Shown in pieces: positions 34,356-41,989 of a DNA stretch of 64,000 bases; the stretch's first letter is position 1; every line of letters begins with the position of its first letter. Source of the DNA: DASSFG01 sp035547915. GTDB lineage: Bacteria > Planctomycetota > Planctomycetia > Pirellulales > JAICIG01. The DNA lies in contig DASZTS010000111.1 of the NCBI GenBank assembly GCA_035547915.1, positions 22,639 to 86,638 on the forward strand, read 5' to 3'. The position numbers and the translations under genes are program-made. The notes beneath the pieces were generated by a model. That model saw nothing but the letters and a program-made list of their open reading frames with translations, did no database searches and had not been told where the DNA came from.

Positions 34356-34736
34356 ATGGCGAAATTCAGCTATAGCGTCGTCTTCGTCAGCAATATGAAA
34401 CGCTCGATCGCCTTTTATCGGGACATCATCGGGCTGCCGCTGCGTTTCGAGTCGGAAGAGTGGACGGAATTCGATACGCCGGGAACGACGCTGGCCCTGC
34501 ATCACAGCGAGACGCCCGCCACGCCGGAGTCGGGTGACGTCAACCGGGTGGGGCAGTGCCACCTGAGCTTCACCGTCGACGACATCGACGCCTTCCACAA
34601 ACACTTGGTCGCCAAGGGAGTCGCCTGCGTTCGGCCTCCCCAAGAAGAAGCCTATGGCCGCAAACTCGCCAAGTACGCCGACCTCGACGGCCTCCCCTTT
34701 ACGGTGAGTCAACCCATGGGCGGTGGCCCGCAGTGA
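34356..34736 (+). CDS. VOC family (glyoxalase/bleomycin resistance-like) protein
   Basis: A 126-residue protein with two beta-alpha-beta-beta-beta modules. Module one contains YSVVFVSNMKRSIAFYRDII and module two CHLSFTVDDIDAFHKHLVAKG; the ending KYADLDGLPFTVSQP carries a D-x-x-G where metal ligands usually lie. Metal ligand positions are only partly conserved, so enzyme or binding protein is open. GAGAGGA precedes the ATG. Cytosolic. Confidence 0.9.
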   Translation: MAKFSYSVVFVSNMKRSIAFYRDIIGLPLRFESEEWTEFDTPGTTLALHHSETPATPESGDVNRVGQCHLSFTVDDIDAFHKHLVAKGVACVRPPQEEAYGRKLAKYADLDGLPFTVSQPMGGGPQ

Positions 34737-34792
34737 CGTCGCGTCGGTGAGTAAGATGCGTCGCCCGACTGTTCACGTGGTACACTACGCGC

Positions 34793-34954
34793 ATGGATAA
34801 CCCGTACCAGGCACCGCGGGAACCAACCACGCGCGAATCGCAAGGCAGCACCTCGCAAGGCCGCGAGGACATGTCAGCGATGATGCTCGGTGCCGGCATC
34901 GTGCTCTTCCTCACAGCGATTGCCGCTATCGGCGATCGGTTCCGGGCCGGATGA
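34793..34954 (+). CDS. Small single-pass membrane protein with NPYxxP start
   Basis: A 53-residue protein beginning MDNPYQAPREP, the N-terminal NPYxxP motif that recurs in many planctomycete membrane proteins. A Gln/Ser-rich linker leads to one helix (about residues 30-46, MLGAGIVLFLTAIAAIG) and a short basic tail. TACACT 11-16 bases ahead of the ATG could be a -10, which would make the message nearly leaderless. The motif is the main support. Confidence 0.65.
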   Translation: MDNPYQAPREPTTRESQGSTSQGREDMSAMMLGAGIVLFLTAIAAIGDRFRAG

Positions 34955-35123
34955 ACGGCTAAGAGAAGATCGTGCCGCGATAGCCGCACGGCGCGCGGTG
35001 CTTTACAATCGATGTGTTGCGGCTGGATCCATCGGGCGGGCCCTCGGCTCGATTACCTGTCAAGGAAGAGAACGGTCACGCGACGCCCAGCGGAAAAACT
35101 CAGCCGAAGAAAGGCGATTCGCC

Positions 35124-35609
35124 GTGCGGTTCTCGCTTCGCTGGTTATTCGGCGTGATCTTGTTCGTCGCCATTGCATCCACCTCGCTGATCTATTCATC
35201 GTGGTGGCTGAGCGATGGCTTGGCGGCCGCGCTGGGCGCCTTCCTCGTCTGCGTCACGATCGGCGCTGTCTATGGACGGTCGGCTTCGGCGGCGTTTTGT
35301 GGAGGATCCGCGATAGCCGGTTGGGTATATCTCCTATGCCTTTGGCTTCCGCTGGGCCATATCGGCCAGAACGACGTGGCGCCGACGGCCGCCGTCGACA
35401 GAGCGGTCTACCGTCTATACGAGTCGATTAGTTGGGAATTGCGAGCCGAGCCGATCAATGGCGACCTATCTACTGCTTACTTCGTCAACGGCGTGCCCTA
35501 TATCAAGCGGCCCTTGCTGGAACCCTTCGTCAAAGCCGCTCACTGCTTGACGGCCTTTGTCGTGGCGATGCTCGGCGGGGCCGTCGGCCGACGGTTCCAG
35601 CGAGGTTGA
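35124..35609 (+). CDS. Planctomycete membrane protein, hypothetical
   Basis: A 161-residue protein starting at GTG as MRFSLRWLFGVILFVAIAS, a start seen in many planctomycete membrane proteins. Helices lie at about 7-22, 32-50 and 57-75, then a soluble segment (80-130, VDRAVYRLYESISWELRAEP) and a final helix at 140-157 (CLTAFVVAMLGGAVG). The frame is open back to 34890, but that would cross the 53-residue gene. Function unknown. The next gene starts 14 bases later. Confidence 0.65.
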   Translation: MRFSLRWLFGVILFVAIASTSLIYSSWWLSDGLAAALGAFLVCVTIGAVYGRSASAAFCGGSAIAGWVYLLCLWLPLGHIGQNDVAPTAAVDRAVYRLYESISWELRAEPINGDLSTAYFVNGVPYIKRPLLEPFVKAAHCLTAFVVAMLGGAVGRRFQRG

Positions 35610-35623
35610 CCATCGCCAACCCG

Positions 35624-35866
35624 ATGCCATCGAATACTCTCGCACTCTGTATCGGCGTCGTCTGGTTCCTGACGTTTCTGGTGCCGGTGCCGTTCGCCCC
35701 GTTGCAGGCCAACGGTGTTCCTGCTCCGTGGTATGGGCGGATTTACGTGGCTGGGATGACGCTCGCGTTCGCAGCCATTCTGGCCGCCGCGTTCCGGTCT
35801 CTGGGGCATGCCGAAACGCGGAGTTACTTTGGGTTGGCGCGGCCGGGCAAGGATGCGGCTGCCTAA
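35624..35866 (+). CDS. Small two-helix membrane protein
   Basis: An 80-residue protein with two helices (about 6-24 and 40-60; VAGMTLAFAAILAAAF). There is no clear ribosome site. It follows the previous membrane gene by 14 bases and may be cotranscribed. No family recognised; base composition by codon position looks like its neighbours. Confidence 0.5.
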   Translation: MPSNTLALCIGVVWFLTFLVPVPFAPLQANGVPAPWYGRIYVAGMTLAFAAILAAAFRSLGHAETRSYFGLARPGKDAAA

Positions 35867-36024
35867 TCGGGAAGCACACCAACCTCGCGCCAGATTCACC
35901 AGGGTTGCCGACTGCGACCAGCATGACCTCGCCCCGGCCCTTCCAAAATGGCAGCGCGTGTCGCAAAATCACGCTTATGCCCGATTGTGAATAGTGCCCG
36001 CCTCTCCTCCAGAAAGGACACATC

Positions 36025-37497
36025 ATGTCGACTGCCACCCTTCCGCATCCCACCCGCGCCAGAATCCGTCAAACCAAACTCTTCATCAACAACCAATGGG
36101 TGGACGCGGCGGATGGCGGATCGATCGACGCCTTGAACCCGGCGACGGGCGAGCGCATCGCCACGGTCGCTGCGGCGACGGCGCCGGATGTCGATCGTGC
36201 GGTGAAGGCCGCGCGGCGGGCGCTCGAGGAGGGGCCATGGGGCAAGATGGATGCGGCCGATCGGGGCCTGCTGCTCTTTCGGCTGGCCGATCTCATCGTC
36301 GAGCACGCCGAAGAATTGGCCACGCTCGAGTCGCTGAACTGCGGCAAGACGATCGCCGACTCGCGCGGCGACATGCAGAGCTCGGCCAACTTCTTGCGGT
36401 ACTTCGCCGGCTGGACCGACAAGATCGAAGGCAGCACGCTCCCCGTGCGCGGCAACTTCCTCTCCTACACGTTGCGTCAGCCGGTCGGTGTCATAGGCCA
36501 GATCATTCCCTGGAACTTCCCGGTTTTCATCCTCTGCGGAAAATTGGCCCAGACGCTGGCCTGCGGCAACACCATCGTCGTCAAGCCGGCCGAGCAGACG
36601 CCGCTGACGGCCCTTCGGGTTGCCGAACTAGCCGCGGAAGCGGGCTTCCCGCCGGGCGTCATCAACATCGTCAATGGTTACGGCGAGACGGCCGGCGCGG
36701 CGCTGTGCGTACACCCCGACGTCGACAAGATTGCCTTCACCGGGCACGTCGACACGGCCAAGATCATTCAGAAGGCCACGGCCGATACGCTGAAGCGCAC
36801 TACTTACGAGCTGGGCGGAAAGAGTCCGAACGTCATTTTCGCCGATTGCGACATGGAGCAGGCGCTCGATGGCGCGTTCCACGCCATCTACTTCCACGGC
36901 GGACAATGCTGCACGGCCGGCAGCCGCCTGTTCGTCGAGAAGACGATCCACGACGAGTTCGTGGGGCGTCTGGCCGAGCGGGCCCAAGCCCGCAAGATCG
37001 GCGATCAACTCGATCCTGCCACGCAGCAGGGCCCCCAGGTCTCGCAAGAGCAGCTCGATAAGATCCTGCACTACATCGACCTGGGCGTGAAACAGGGGGC
37101 GAAACTCGTCACCGGCGGCGCCCGCGTGAGCGACAAGGGATACTTCGTCTCGCCCACCATCTTCGACGATGTTCGCGACGACATGGCGATCGCTCGCGAC
37201 GAGATCTTCGGCCCCGTCGTCAGCGTGCTCCCGTTCTCCGACGTAGACGACATGATCACCCGCGCCAACCGTACCTATTACGGTCTGGCCGCCGGCGTAT
37301 TCACCAAGAACATCGACAAGGCTCATCTGTTCGCCAAGCACGTGAAGGCCGGCACCGTCTGGGTGAATTGCTATCACGTGATCGACGGCTCCACTCCCTT
37401 CGGTGGCTTCAAGATGTCGGGCCACGGTCGCGACTTCGGCACCGCGGCGCTCGATACGTACACGGAGCTGAAGACCGTGACGATCAAGCTGGGCTGA
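36025..37497 (+). CDS. Aldehyde dehydrogenase family protein
   Basis: A 490-residue NAD(P)-dependent aldehyde dehydrogenase of the class 1/2 (retinal or betaine aldehyde) type, cytosolic. Catalytic Glu262 is in ELGGKSPNVIF and the nucleophile is Cys296 in GGQCCTAGSRLF. Cofactor motifs IPWNFPVFILCGKLAQTLA and FTGHVDTAKIIQKA are present; the latter has HVDT where GSTEVG is usual. The ending FGGFKMSGHGRDFG is typical. AAAGGA precedes the ATG. It stands alone, so the substrate is unknown. Confidence 0.94.
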   Translation: MSTATLPHPTRARIRQTKLFINNQWVDAADGGSIDALNPATGERIATVAAATAPDVDRAVKAARRALEEGPWGKMDAADRGLLLFRLADLIVEHAEELATLESLNCGKTIADSRGDMQSSANFLRYFAGWTDKIEGSTLPVRGNFLSYTLRQPVGVIGQIIPWNFPVFILCGKLAQTLACGNTIVVKPAEQTPLTALRVAELAAEAGFPPGVINIVNGYGETAGAALCVHPDVDKIAFTGHVDTAKIIQKATADTLKRTTYELGGKSPNVIFADCDMEQALDGAFHAIYFHGGQCCTAGSRLFVEKTIHDEFVGRLAERAQARKIGDQLDPATQQGPQVSQEQLDKILHYIDLGVKQGAKLVTGGARVSDKGYFVSPTIFDDVRDDMAIARDEIFGPVVSVLPFSDVDDMITRANRTYYGLAAGVFTKNIDKAHLFAKHVKAGTVWVNCYHVIDGSTPFGGFKMSGHGRDFGTAALDTYTELKTVTIKLG

Positions 37498-37513
37498 CGC
37501 GCTGCTGGTCGTC

Positions 37514-37800
37514 ATGTCGTCGCCGAGTAGTAAGTTCACCGACGTCCGGATGCGCGGATTTGTGAAGCGCACGGACGTCGAGGTATTGCACCGCCTGATC
37601 GACGATCGGCTCGGTTGCCTCGCTACCGAGTCGATCGGGCTGTGTGATGCCGCCGGGCGCGTGCTTGCCGAATCCGTTCGTTCGCCGGATGCGCTCGCTG
37701 CGGCGAGCACCCCCGGATACATTCGCCGTCGTCGGAGAAGTCTATCCCGGTGTGCCGTTTAGCGGCGGTGGGTACCGGCGAGACGGTGAGGCGAGATCTC
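37514..37800 (+). pseudogene. moeA: Decayed N-terminus of molybdopterin molybdenumtransferase MoeA
   Basis: The frame from 37514 reads FTDVRMRGFVKRTDVEVLHR and CDAAGRVLAESVRSPD, the N-terminal signature of bacterial MoeA in planctomycete form. The expected FDRSAMDGYAV segment is missing. From about 37707 a second frame reads DTFAVVGEVYPGVPFSG, matching the next MoeA block (V-GE--PG-PFAG), and from about 37764 a third frame reads VGTGETVRRD, like GEAVRI. Three blocks in order in three frames, with a deletion, mean a broken gene. The remaining ~300 residues of MoeA are absent. Confidence 0.7.
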
Positions 37801-38000
37801 GGAGCGGCCGCGTATTCAACGTGGCCTTTCAGCGCGGTGCCCAGCCGCCAGGCGGGTGTATCATCGATCAGACGCTCACACTCGCTCGGATCGGGCTCGC
37901 ATCGCTCGCCATCTGGCAAGCAGGGCGATTGACACGTCGCACCGCTAACACCGAAAATGCCGCCGGTTGAGTTCCCGGCGTTGGCTGATTGACGGGTGTT
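37801..38000. other. Non-coding debris between the moeA remnant and the permease
   Basis: I find no convincing gene in these 200 bases. Open frames exist on both strands but match nothing I know; the stretch may be further moeA decay product or rearranged sequence. Confidence 0.5.
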
Positions 38001-39152
38001 ATGCGATTTTTGGAGTTGGTGCGGAAAAACGTCGTACGCCGCAAGCTGCGTTCGGCGCTCACGGCCTGCGGGGTGGCGGTGGCCATCGCCACCGTGGTCA
38101 CGCTCGTGGGCGTCTCGCAGGGTTTCCGGCGCTCGGCGACCGAGAGTTTTGAGAACCAGGGGGTCGACATGGTGGTCGTCCGCGCCGGGGCCATGCAGCG
38201 GAACGTGAGCAGCCTCAGCGAGCGCCTGCGCCGGCGGCTCGCGCACCTGCAAGGGGTCGGCGACGTCATTCCCGCGCTGACCGACCGGGTGACGGTGGGC
38301 AATGGCGGACCGCTCGGCATCGCCATCCACGGCTGGCCGGCCGACTCCAACGTCTGGGATACGCTCAAGATCGTCTCCGGGCACCGACCGGACGAGCACG
38401 ACCGCGGCGAAGTCGTCATCGGCAGCCAATTGGCCAAGAACCTCGACAAGCACGTCGGCAGCCAGATGACCATCGAGCTGCAAAAATTCACCATCTGCGG
38501 CATCTATCAGAGTTCGAACGTATTCGAGAACGCCGCCGCCGTCGTCCTCCTGCCCGACTTGCAGGGGCTGATGGACCGCAAGGGGCAGGTGTCGGAATTC
38601 TTGATCGTGCTCGACCGCAACGTGTCTGACCGCAACCAGACGATCGAACGCTTGCACGAGCAGGTCGAGTCGCTCACCGACCAGCGCGGCCAACCGTTGG
38701 GCCTGACGGCGCTCGCCACCTCGCAGTACGTCAGCCGCAACCTCGAGATTCGCTTGGCGGGAGACATGGCTTGGGCCACGTCGTCCATCGCGCTTGTGAT
38801 CGGCTCGATCGGCGTCCTCAATACGATGCTCATGTCGGTGATGGAGCGTACGCAGGAGATCGGCGTGCTACGCGCCATCGGTTGGCGGAAGTCTAGTGTT
38901 ATGCGACTGATCTTGTGCGAGTCGTGCCTGGTATGCCTGGCCGGGGCCGTGCTGGGCGTGCTGGCTTCGATGGCTCTGGTGAAGCTGCTGAGCCGTCTAC
39001 CCACCGCCCAAGAACTGGTGCGTGGCGACACGTCGCCGACGGTCATCATGATCGGCCTGGGAATGGCGATCGCCATAGGGCTCGTCGGAGCCATTTATCC
39101 CGCCTGGCGCGGCGCGCGGCTACAACCCAGCGAAGCGCTGCGCTATGAGTAG
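38001..39152 (+). CDS. FtsX/MacB-type ABC transporter permease
   Basis: A 383-residue permease of the MacB/LolC superfamily. Helix one is at ~20-45 (SALTACGVAVAIATVVTLVGV), a periplasmic MacB-type domain spans ~60-250, and three helices follow at ~262-285, 310-335 and 350-370; the coupling segment MERTQEIGVLRAIGWRKSSV lies between helices two and three, and the end GARLQPSEALRYE is standard. The ATG at 38001 is chosen over TTG at 37989. No ATPase or membrane-fusion protein is adjacent, so its partner is elsewhere. Confidence 0.9.
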   Translation: MRFLELVRKNVVRRKLRSALTACGVAVAIATVVTLVGVSQGFRRSATESFENQGVDMVVVRAGAMQRNVSSLSERLRRRLAHLQGVGDVIPALTDRVTVGNGGPLGIAIHGWPADSNVWDTLKIVSGHRPDEHDRGEVVIGSQLAKNLDKHVGSQMTIELQKFTICGIYQSSNVFENAAAVVLLPDLQGLMDRKGQVSEFLIVLDRNVSDRNQTIERLHEQVESLTDQRGQPLGLTALATSQYVSRNLEIRLAGDMAWATSSIALVIGSIGVLNTMLMSVMERTQEIGVLRAIGWRKSSVMRLILCESCLVCLAGAVLGVLASMALVKLLSRLPTAQELVRGDTSPTVIMIGLGMAIAIGLVGAIYPAWRGARLQPSEALRYE

Positions 39153-39168
39153 CGCTTGATGGGCGCGA

Positions 39169-40569
39169 TCAGTATCGCGCGCGGCTGAGGTCCTCGCGCT
39201 GCGGCGGATCGCCGCGCTCGACCAACGTCTGGCCCGTGGCCGGTTGGAGCCGGCTCAATTGGCATTCCTCCGGGTGAGCCAGGAGCCAGACCCGCGCCGC
39301 CACACGTCCGTTGTTCCAGCCGTCGATTCCCAGGCCACGAACAACGTCTGGGAAATTCTGGTTGACGATGGCCGAGAGTCGCGCCACCGCCGTATCACAA
39401 TAGCGACACGGCTTCGCGCCCCCCCGCAGGTGCAGGCCCTCGTTCTCCAACAGCGGTCGGAGGAAGGCGACGCGGTTGGGGGTGTAGCGGTTGGCCACGC
39501 CGTCTACCACGGCGTCGAACCGCTCGGCCGACGAGGCCTGATAGTCGGCGTCGCTCAGCAGGGCGAGCAGTTGTTGCTGTTCGTCTGGTGCCCCGAAATC
39601 GGCCACCAGCGCCGCCGCCATCGACCACTCCGCCCGATCACGATCGAGGGCTTGGAGCGATTTTGTGGCGGCTGTGGCCGCGGCGGTCGCCAATGGGTCG
39701 CGCGTATCGTCGATCAGCCGCTGCACGAGCGGGAGGGCGAACGGACGCCGCTCCGCGAGATATTGGGCCAGCCCGCTTTCAATCTCGCGTCGTTTCTCGA
39801 TCTCGCGTCGTTTCTCGATCTCGCGTCGTTCGCCGCGCGCCAGGCGCAGTCCGCGGACGAGCGATTCGTAGTCGGTGCCCTGCGCCGGGGGAAGAAAGCG
39901 CTTCCAATGATCTTGCAAGGCGGCCCATTGGGCGGCATTCGGGTGCGGCCGCGGCAAGTAGGTGCGCAGATTGTGCTCCTGTAACCTGATCGCGCCGCCG
40001 AAATCGAAGTCGTACATCTCGGCCAGGACGCGGTCGGGATCCCAGCGGTCGTATTCGAGCCGGAACAAAGCCGCGATCGTCCCGGTGCGGTGTCGTCCAC
40101 CCTGACAGTGCACGGCCACCGGCCAATTTTCCGGATCGTCGAGGAGTTGGAAGAACTGCTCAAACTGCCAGGGCGTGAGCCACGGCCAACTCTTCTCGGT
40201 CCCCATCGGCCACTGCACGGCCCGCGCACCGAGCTGCGTGACATACTCCGATTCGCGGCAGCCGTCGGGCTCGCCGTACTTGAAGAGTCCGCGGTGCAAG
40301 CGAAAGTCGTACAGTTGCACGCTGAGCACCGTCTTGATGCCCACATACTTGATGAGGTACCGCAGCCCATATTCCGACGGCTGCCCGACGCGATAGAACA
40401 TTCCCTCGCGCACCACCTGGTAGCGCTTCGTGTGCTGGTGCCAGAAGGCCCAGTATCCGCCGGCCGCCAGGCCCGTGACGATCACCGAGATCAGCAGATG
40501 CCGGAGGCGACGTCGGAGGCGGGAGCGCGGGGTCGGAGGGGCTGATGGAGCGATCGGCGGCGAACTCAT
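39169..40569 (-). CDS. Membrane-anchored dual-specificity/tyrosine phosphatase
   Basis: A 466-residue protein. One N-terminal helix (about 25-42, LISVIVTGLAAGGYWAFW) precedes a PTP/DSP domain with the phosphate loop VHCQGGRHRTG: His154, nucleophile Cys155, Arg161. RVGQPSE and a general-acid region near 90-105 fit atypical DSPs. A short ERREIEK tandem repeat follows (~262-277), then a ~180-residue HEAT-like helical region. The ATG at 40569 overlaps the DUF3754 stop by four bases. It probably acts on phosphoprotein, phosphoinositide or polyphosphate outside the membrane if the helix orientation is N-in; not decided by sequence. Confidence 0.85.
   Translation of the reverse strand: MSSPPIAPSAPPTPRSRLRRRLRHLLISVIVTGLAAGGYWAFWHQHTKRYQVVREGMFYRVGQPSEYGLRYLIKYVGIKTVLSVQLYDFRLHRGLFKYGEPDGCRESEYVTQLGARAVQWPMGTEKSWPWLTPWQFEQFFQLLDDPENWPVAVHCQGGRHRTGTIAALFRLEYDRWDPDRVLAEMYDFDFGGAIRLQEHNLRTYLPRPHPNAAQWAALQDHWKRFLPPAQGTDYESLVRGLRLARGERREIEKRREIEKRREIESGLAQYLAERRPFALPLVQRLIDDTRDPLATAAATAATKSLQALDRDRAEWSMAAALVADFGAPDEQQQLLALLSDADYQASSAERFDAVVDGVANRYTPNRVAFLRPLLENEGLHLRGGAKPCRYCDTAVARLSAIVNQNFPDVVRGLGIDGWNNGRVAARVWLLAHPEECQLSRLQPATGQTLVERGDPPQREDLSRARY
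39782..39830. repeat. 18-bp tandem repeat inside the phosphatase gene
   Basis: Two full and one partial copy of an 18-bp unit (ATCTCGCGTCGTTTCTCG), encoding the six-residue repeat REIEKR in the phosphatase. The units appear identical, so the array is recent and may vary in copy number between strains without breaking the frame. Confidence 0.85.
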
Positions 40570-41915
40570 GGAGCGGGCACGGCGTTGCCGACATGAGGGG
40601 CGGGAAGACCGGCAGCCGGATCGTCGCGCCGCTGAGTGTTGCCCGGCGCCGGTGCGGCGTCTCCCTGATGATACGGAAAGAGGTTGTCCCAAGCGCGGTC
40701 GAGTAATTCCAGAGCCTGCTCGATCGGCACGGCCTTCAACACCCCGTCGGCCCCGGTTTCGACCAGCCCGAGACGCTTCAGCTTATCGAGCGCGTCACCG
40801 ACCTCGAAGTCGATGGCGACGTTCGTCTCGCGCGTCAAAAACGCTTCGATTTCGTTGTCGAGCCGCTCGCTCGACCAACCCGAAGAAGGAGCGCAATGCC
40901 AAAGGAAGAAGTAGGCCAGGATCGCCTCGCGGCACTCCTGCTCCTCGGCTTCGTCGAGCAGGCGGAAGAGCACCCCGGCGTTGTTGTCAAGGTTCTGGTA
41001 ATAGAGGTTTCGCGTCAGGCTGAGCTGATACTTCTGCTGCGTCCGCAGATAGCCGAAGAACGACTTGACGCCGTAGCCCAACGTGGCGGCGATCAACCCG
41101 AGGTAGGTCAGCAGCCCATAAAAGCCGCTCACCGCCACGACCACCGCCCCCTGGAACAGCTTCCAGCCGGTCATGGCCACGCCCGAGACGGTGGGCAGCA
41201 GGATCTTGCTCTGATCGAAGAGCGACATTTTCACGCGGCTGCCGGGCAGCAGCATTTCGAGGTCGACCTTGGGGATGTTCTTGAAGATCTTGATGTGGAC
41301 CGTTTCGCCGTCGAGATGTCCGTCGATCGTGTGATAGCTGTGCAGGCGGAAGATGACCACCAGGCGTTGGAAGATCGGCACGTCGACCGATTCGGTGCGG
41401 TAGAGATTGCGCCAGCGACGGCGGGTCTTGTGCGAAAGGACGTCGCCGCGGGCGTAGACTTCGAGCCGATCGAACACGTCCAGGTCGATGGAGAGGCGCA
41501 CGCCCCAGTCGCTGGTGGCGTCGAGTGCTTGCTTGATGTCGCTGCGCGTCAGCCGTACGAAATTCGCCCGCTCCAACAGCCAGCCGAACTTGTCGAATAA
41601 TTCGTCGGCACGCCGCTGACGGTCGGCCGACGAGAGGGTCTGTCGCGCCAGCGTGTCGCAGTCGGGATCGAAGGGGGCGTAGGCCTCCTTAAGCTCCTTG
41701 AGCGTGTCGTGAAATTGGTAGTGAAAGGTGGCGGTCAGCAACCGGCAGAGCTGTTCCCAGGCCACGCGCTGCTCGGCGGCTAGCGTGGGCTGGGCGGCCA
41801 GCCGCCGCACGAGTTCGGCCGCGCGGATGGGAATGTATTTCTCGCGGGCCCAGTGCTTGGGCCCTGCCGATTCGCCGCCGGCCGAGACTCTGGCTCGTTC
41901 GCTCGTGCTGGTCAT
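40566..41915 (-). CDS. DUF3754 (TMEM143-like) membrane protein
   Basis: A 449-residue protein of the DUF3754 family, shared with eukaryotic TMEM143. The signature IDLDVFDRLEVYARGD is at about 137-152, followed by VFQRLVVIFRL-like PIFQRLVVIFRLHSY and KIFKNIPKVDLEMLLPG (~205-225). Two helices at about 250-290 (LFQGAVVVAVSGFYGLLTYL and the next) form a hairpin. The C-terminus after ~410 is low-complexity Pro/Ala. Function unknown. The frame is open far upstream to 43028, but the ATG at 41915 begins the family-like region and is 74 bp after the cyclase gene. Coupled to the phosphatase by ATGA. Confidence 0.85.
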   Translation of the reverse strand: MTSTSERARVSAGGESAGPKHWAREKYIPIRAAELVRRLAAQPTLAAEQRVAWEQLCRLLTATFHYQFHDTLKELKEAYAPFDPDCDTLARQTLSSADRQRRADELFDKFGWLLERANFVRLTRSDIKQALDATSDWGVRLSIDLDVFDRLEVYARGDVLSHKTRRRWRNLYRTESVDVPIFQRLVVIFRLHSYHTIDGHLDGETVHIKIFKNIPKVDLEMLLPGSRVKMSLFDQSKILLPTVSGVAMTGWKLFQGAVVVAVSGFYGLLTYLGLIAATLGYGVKSFFGYLRTQQKYQLSLTRNLYYQNLDNNAGVLFRLLDEAEEQECREAILAYFFLWHCAPSSGWSSERLDNEIEAFLTRETNVAIDFEVGDALDKLKRLGLVETGADGVLKAVPIEQALELLDRAWDNLFPYHQGDAAPAPGNTQRRDDPAAGLPAPHVGNAVPAP

Positions 41916-41989
41916 GGTCCGTCGGGTGGAAAATGGGTAGACCGTGGGGCGGGATTCTACCGTGAAATGGCAGCCCCGGCCCAGGCCAG

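Noticed and set aside
37623..38693. Minus-strand open frame across the moeA remnant and permease gene
   Set aside because: Mostly antisense to the FtsX-type permease, and no motif is visible.
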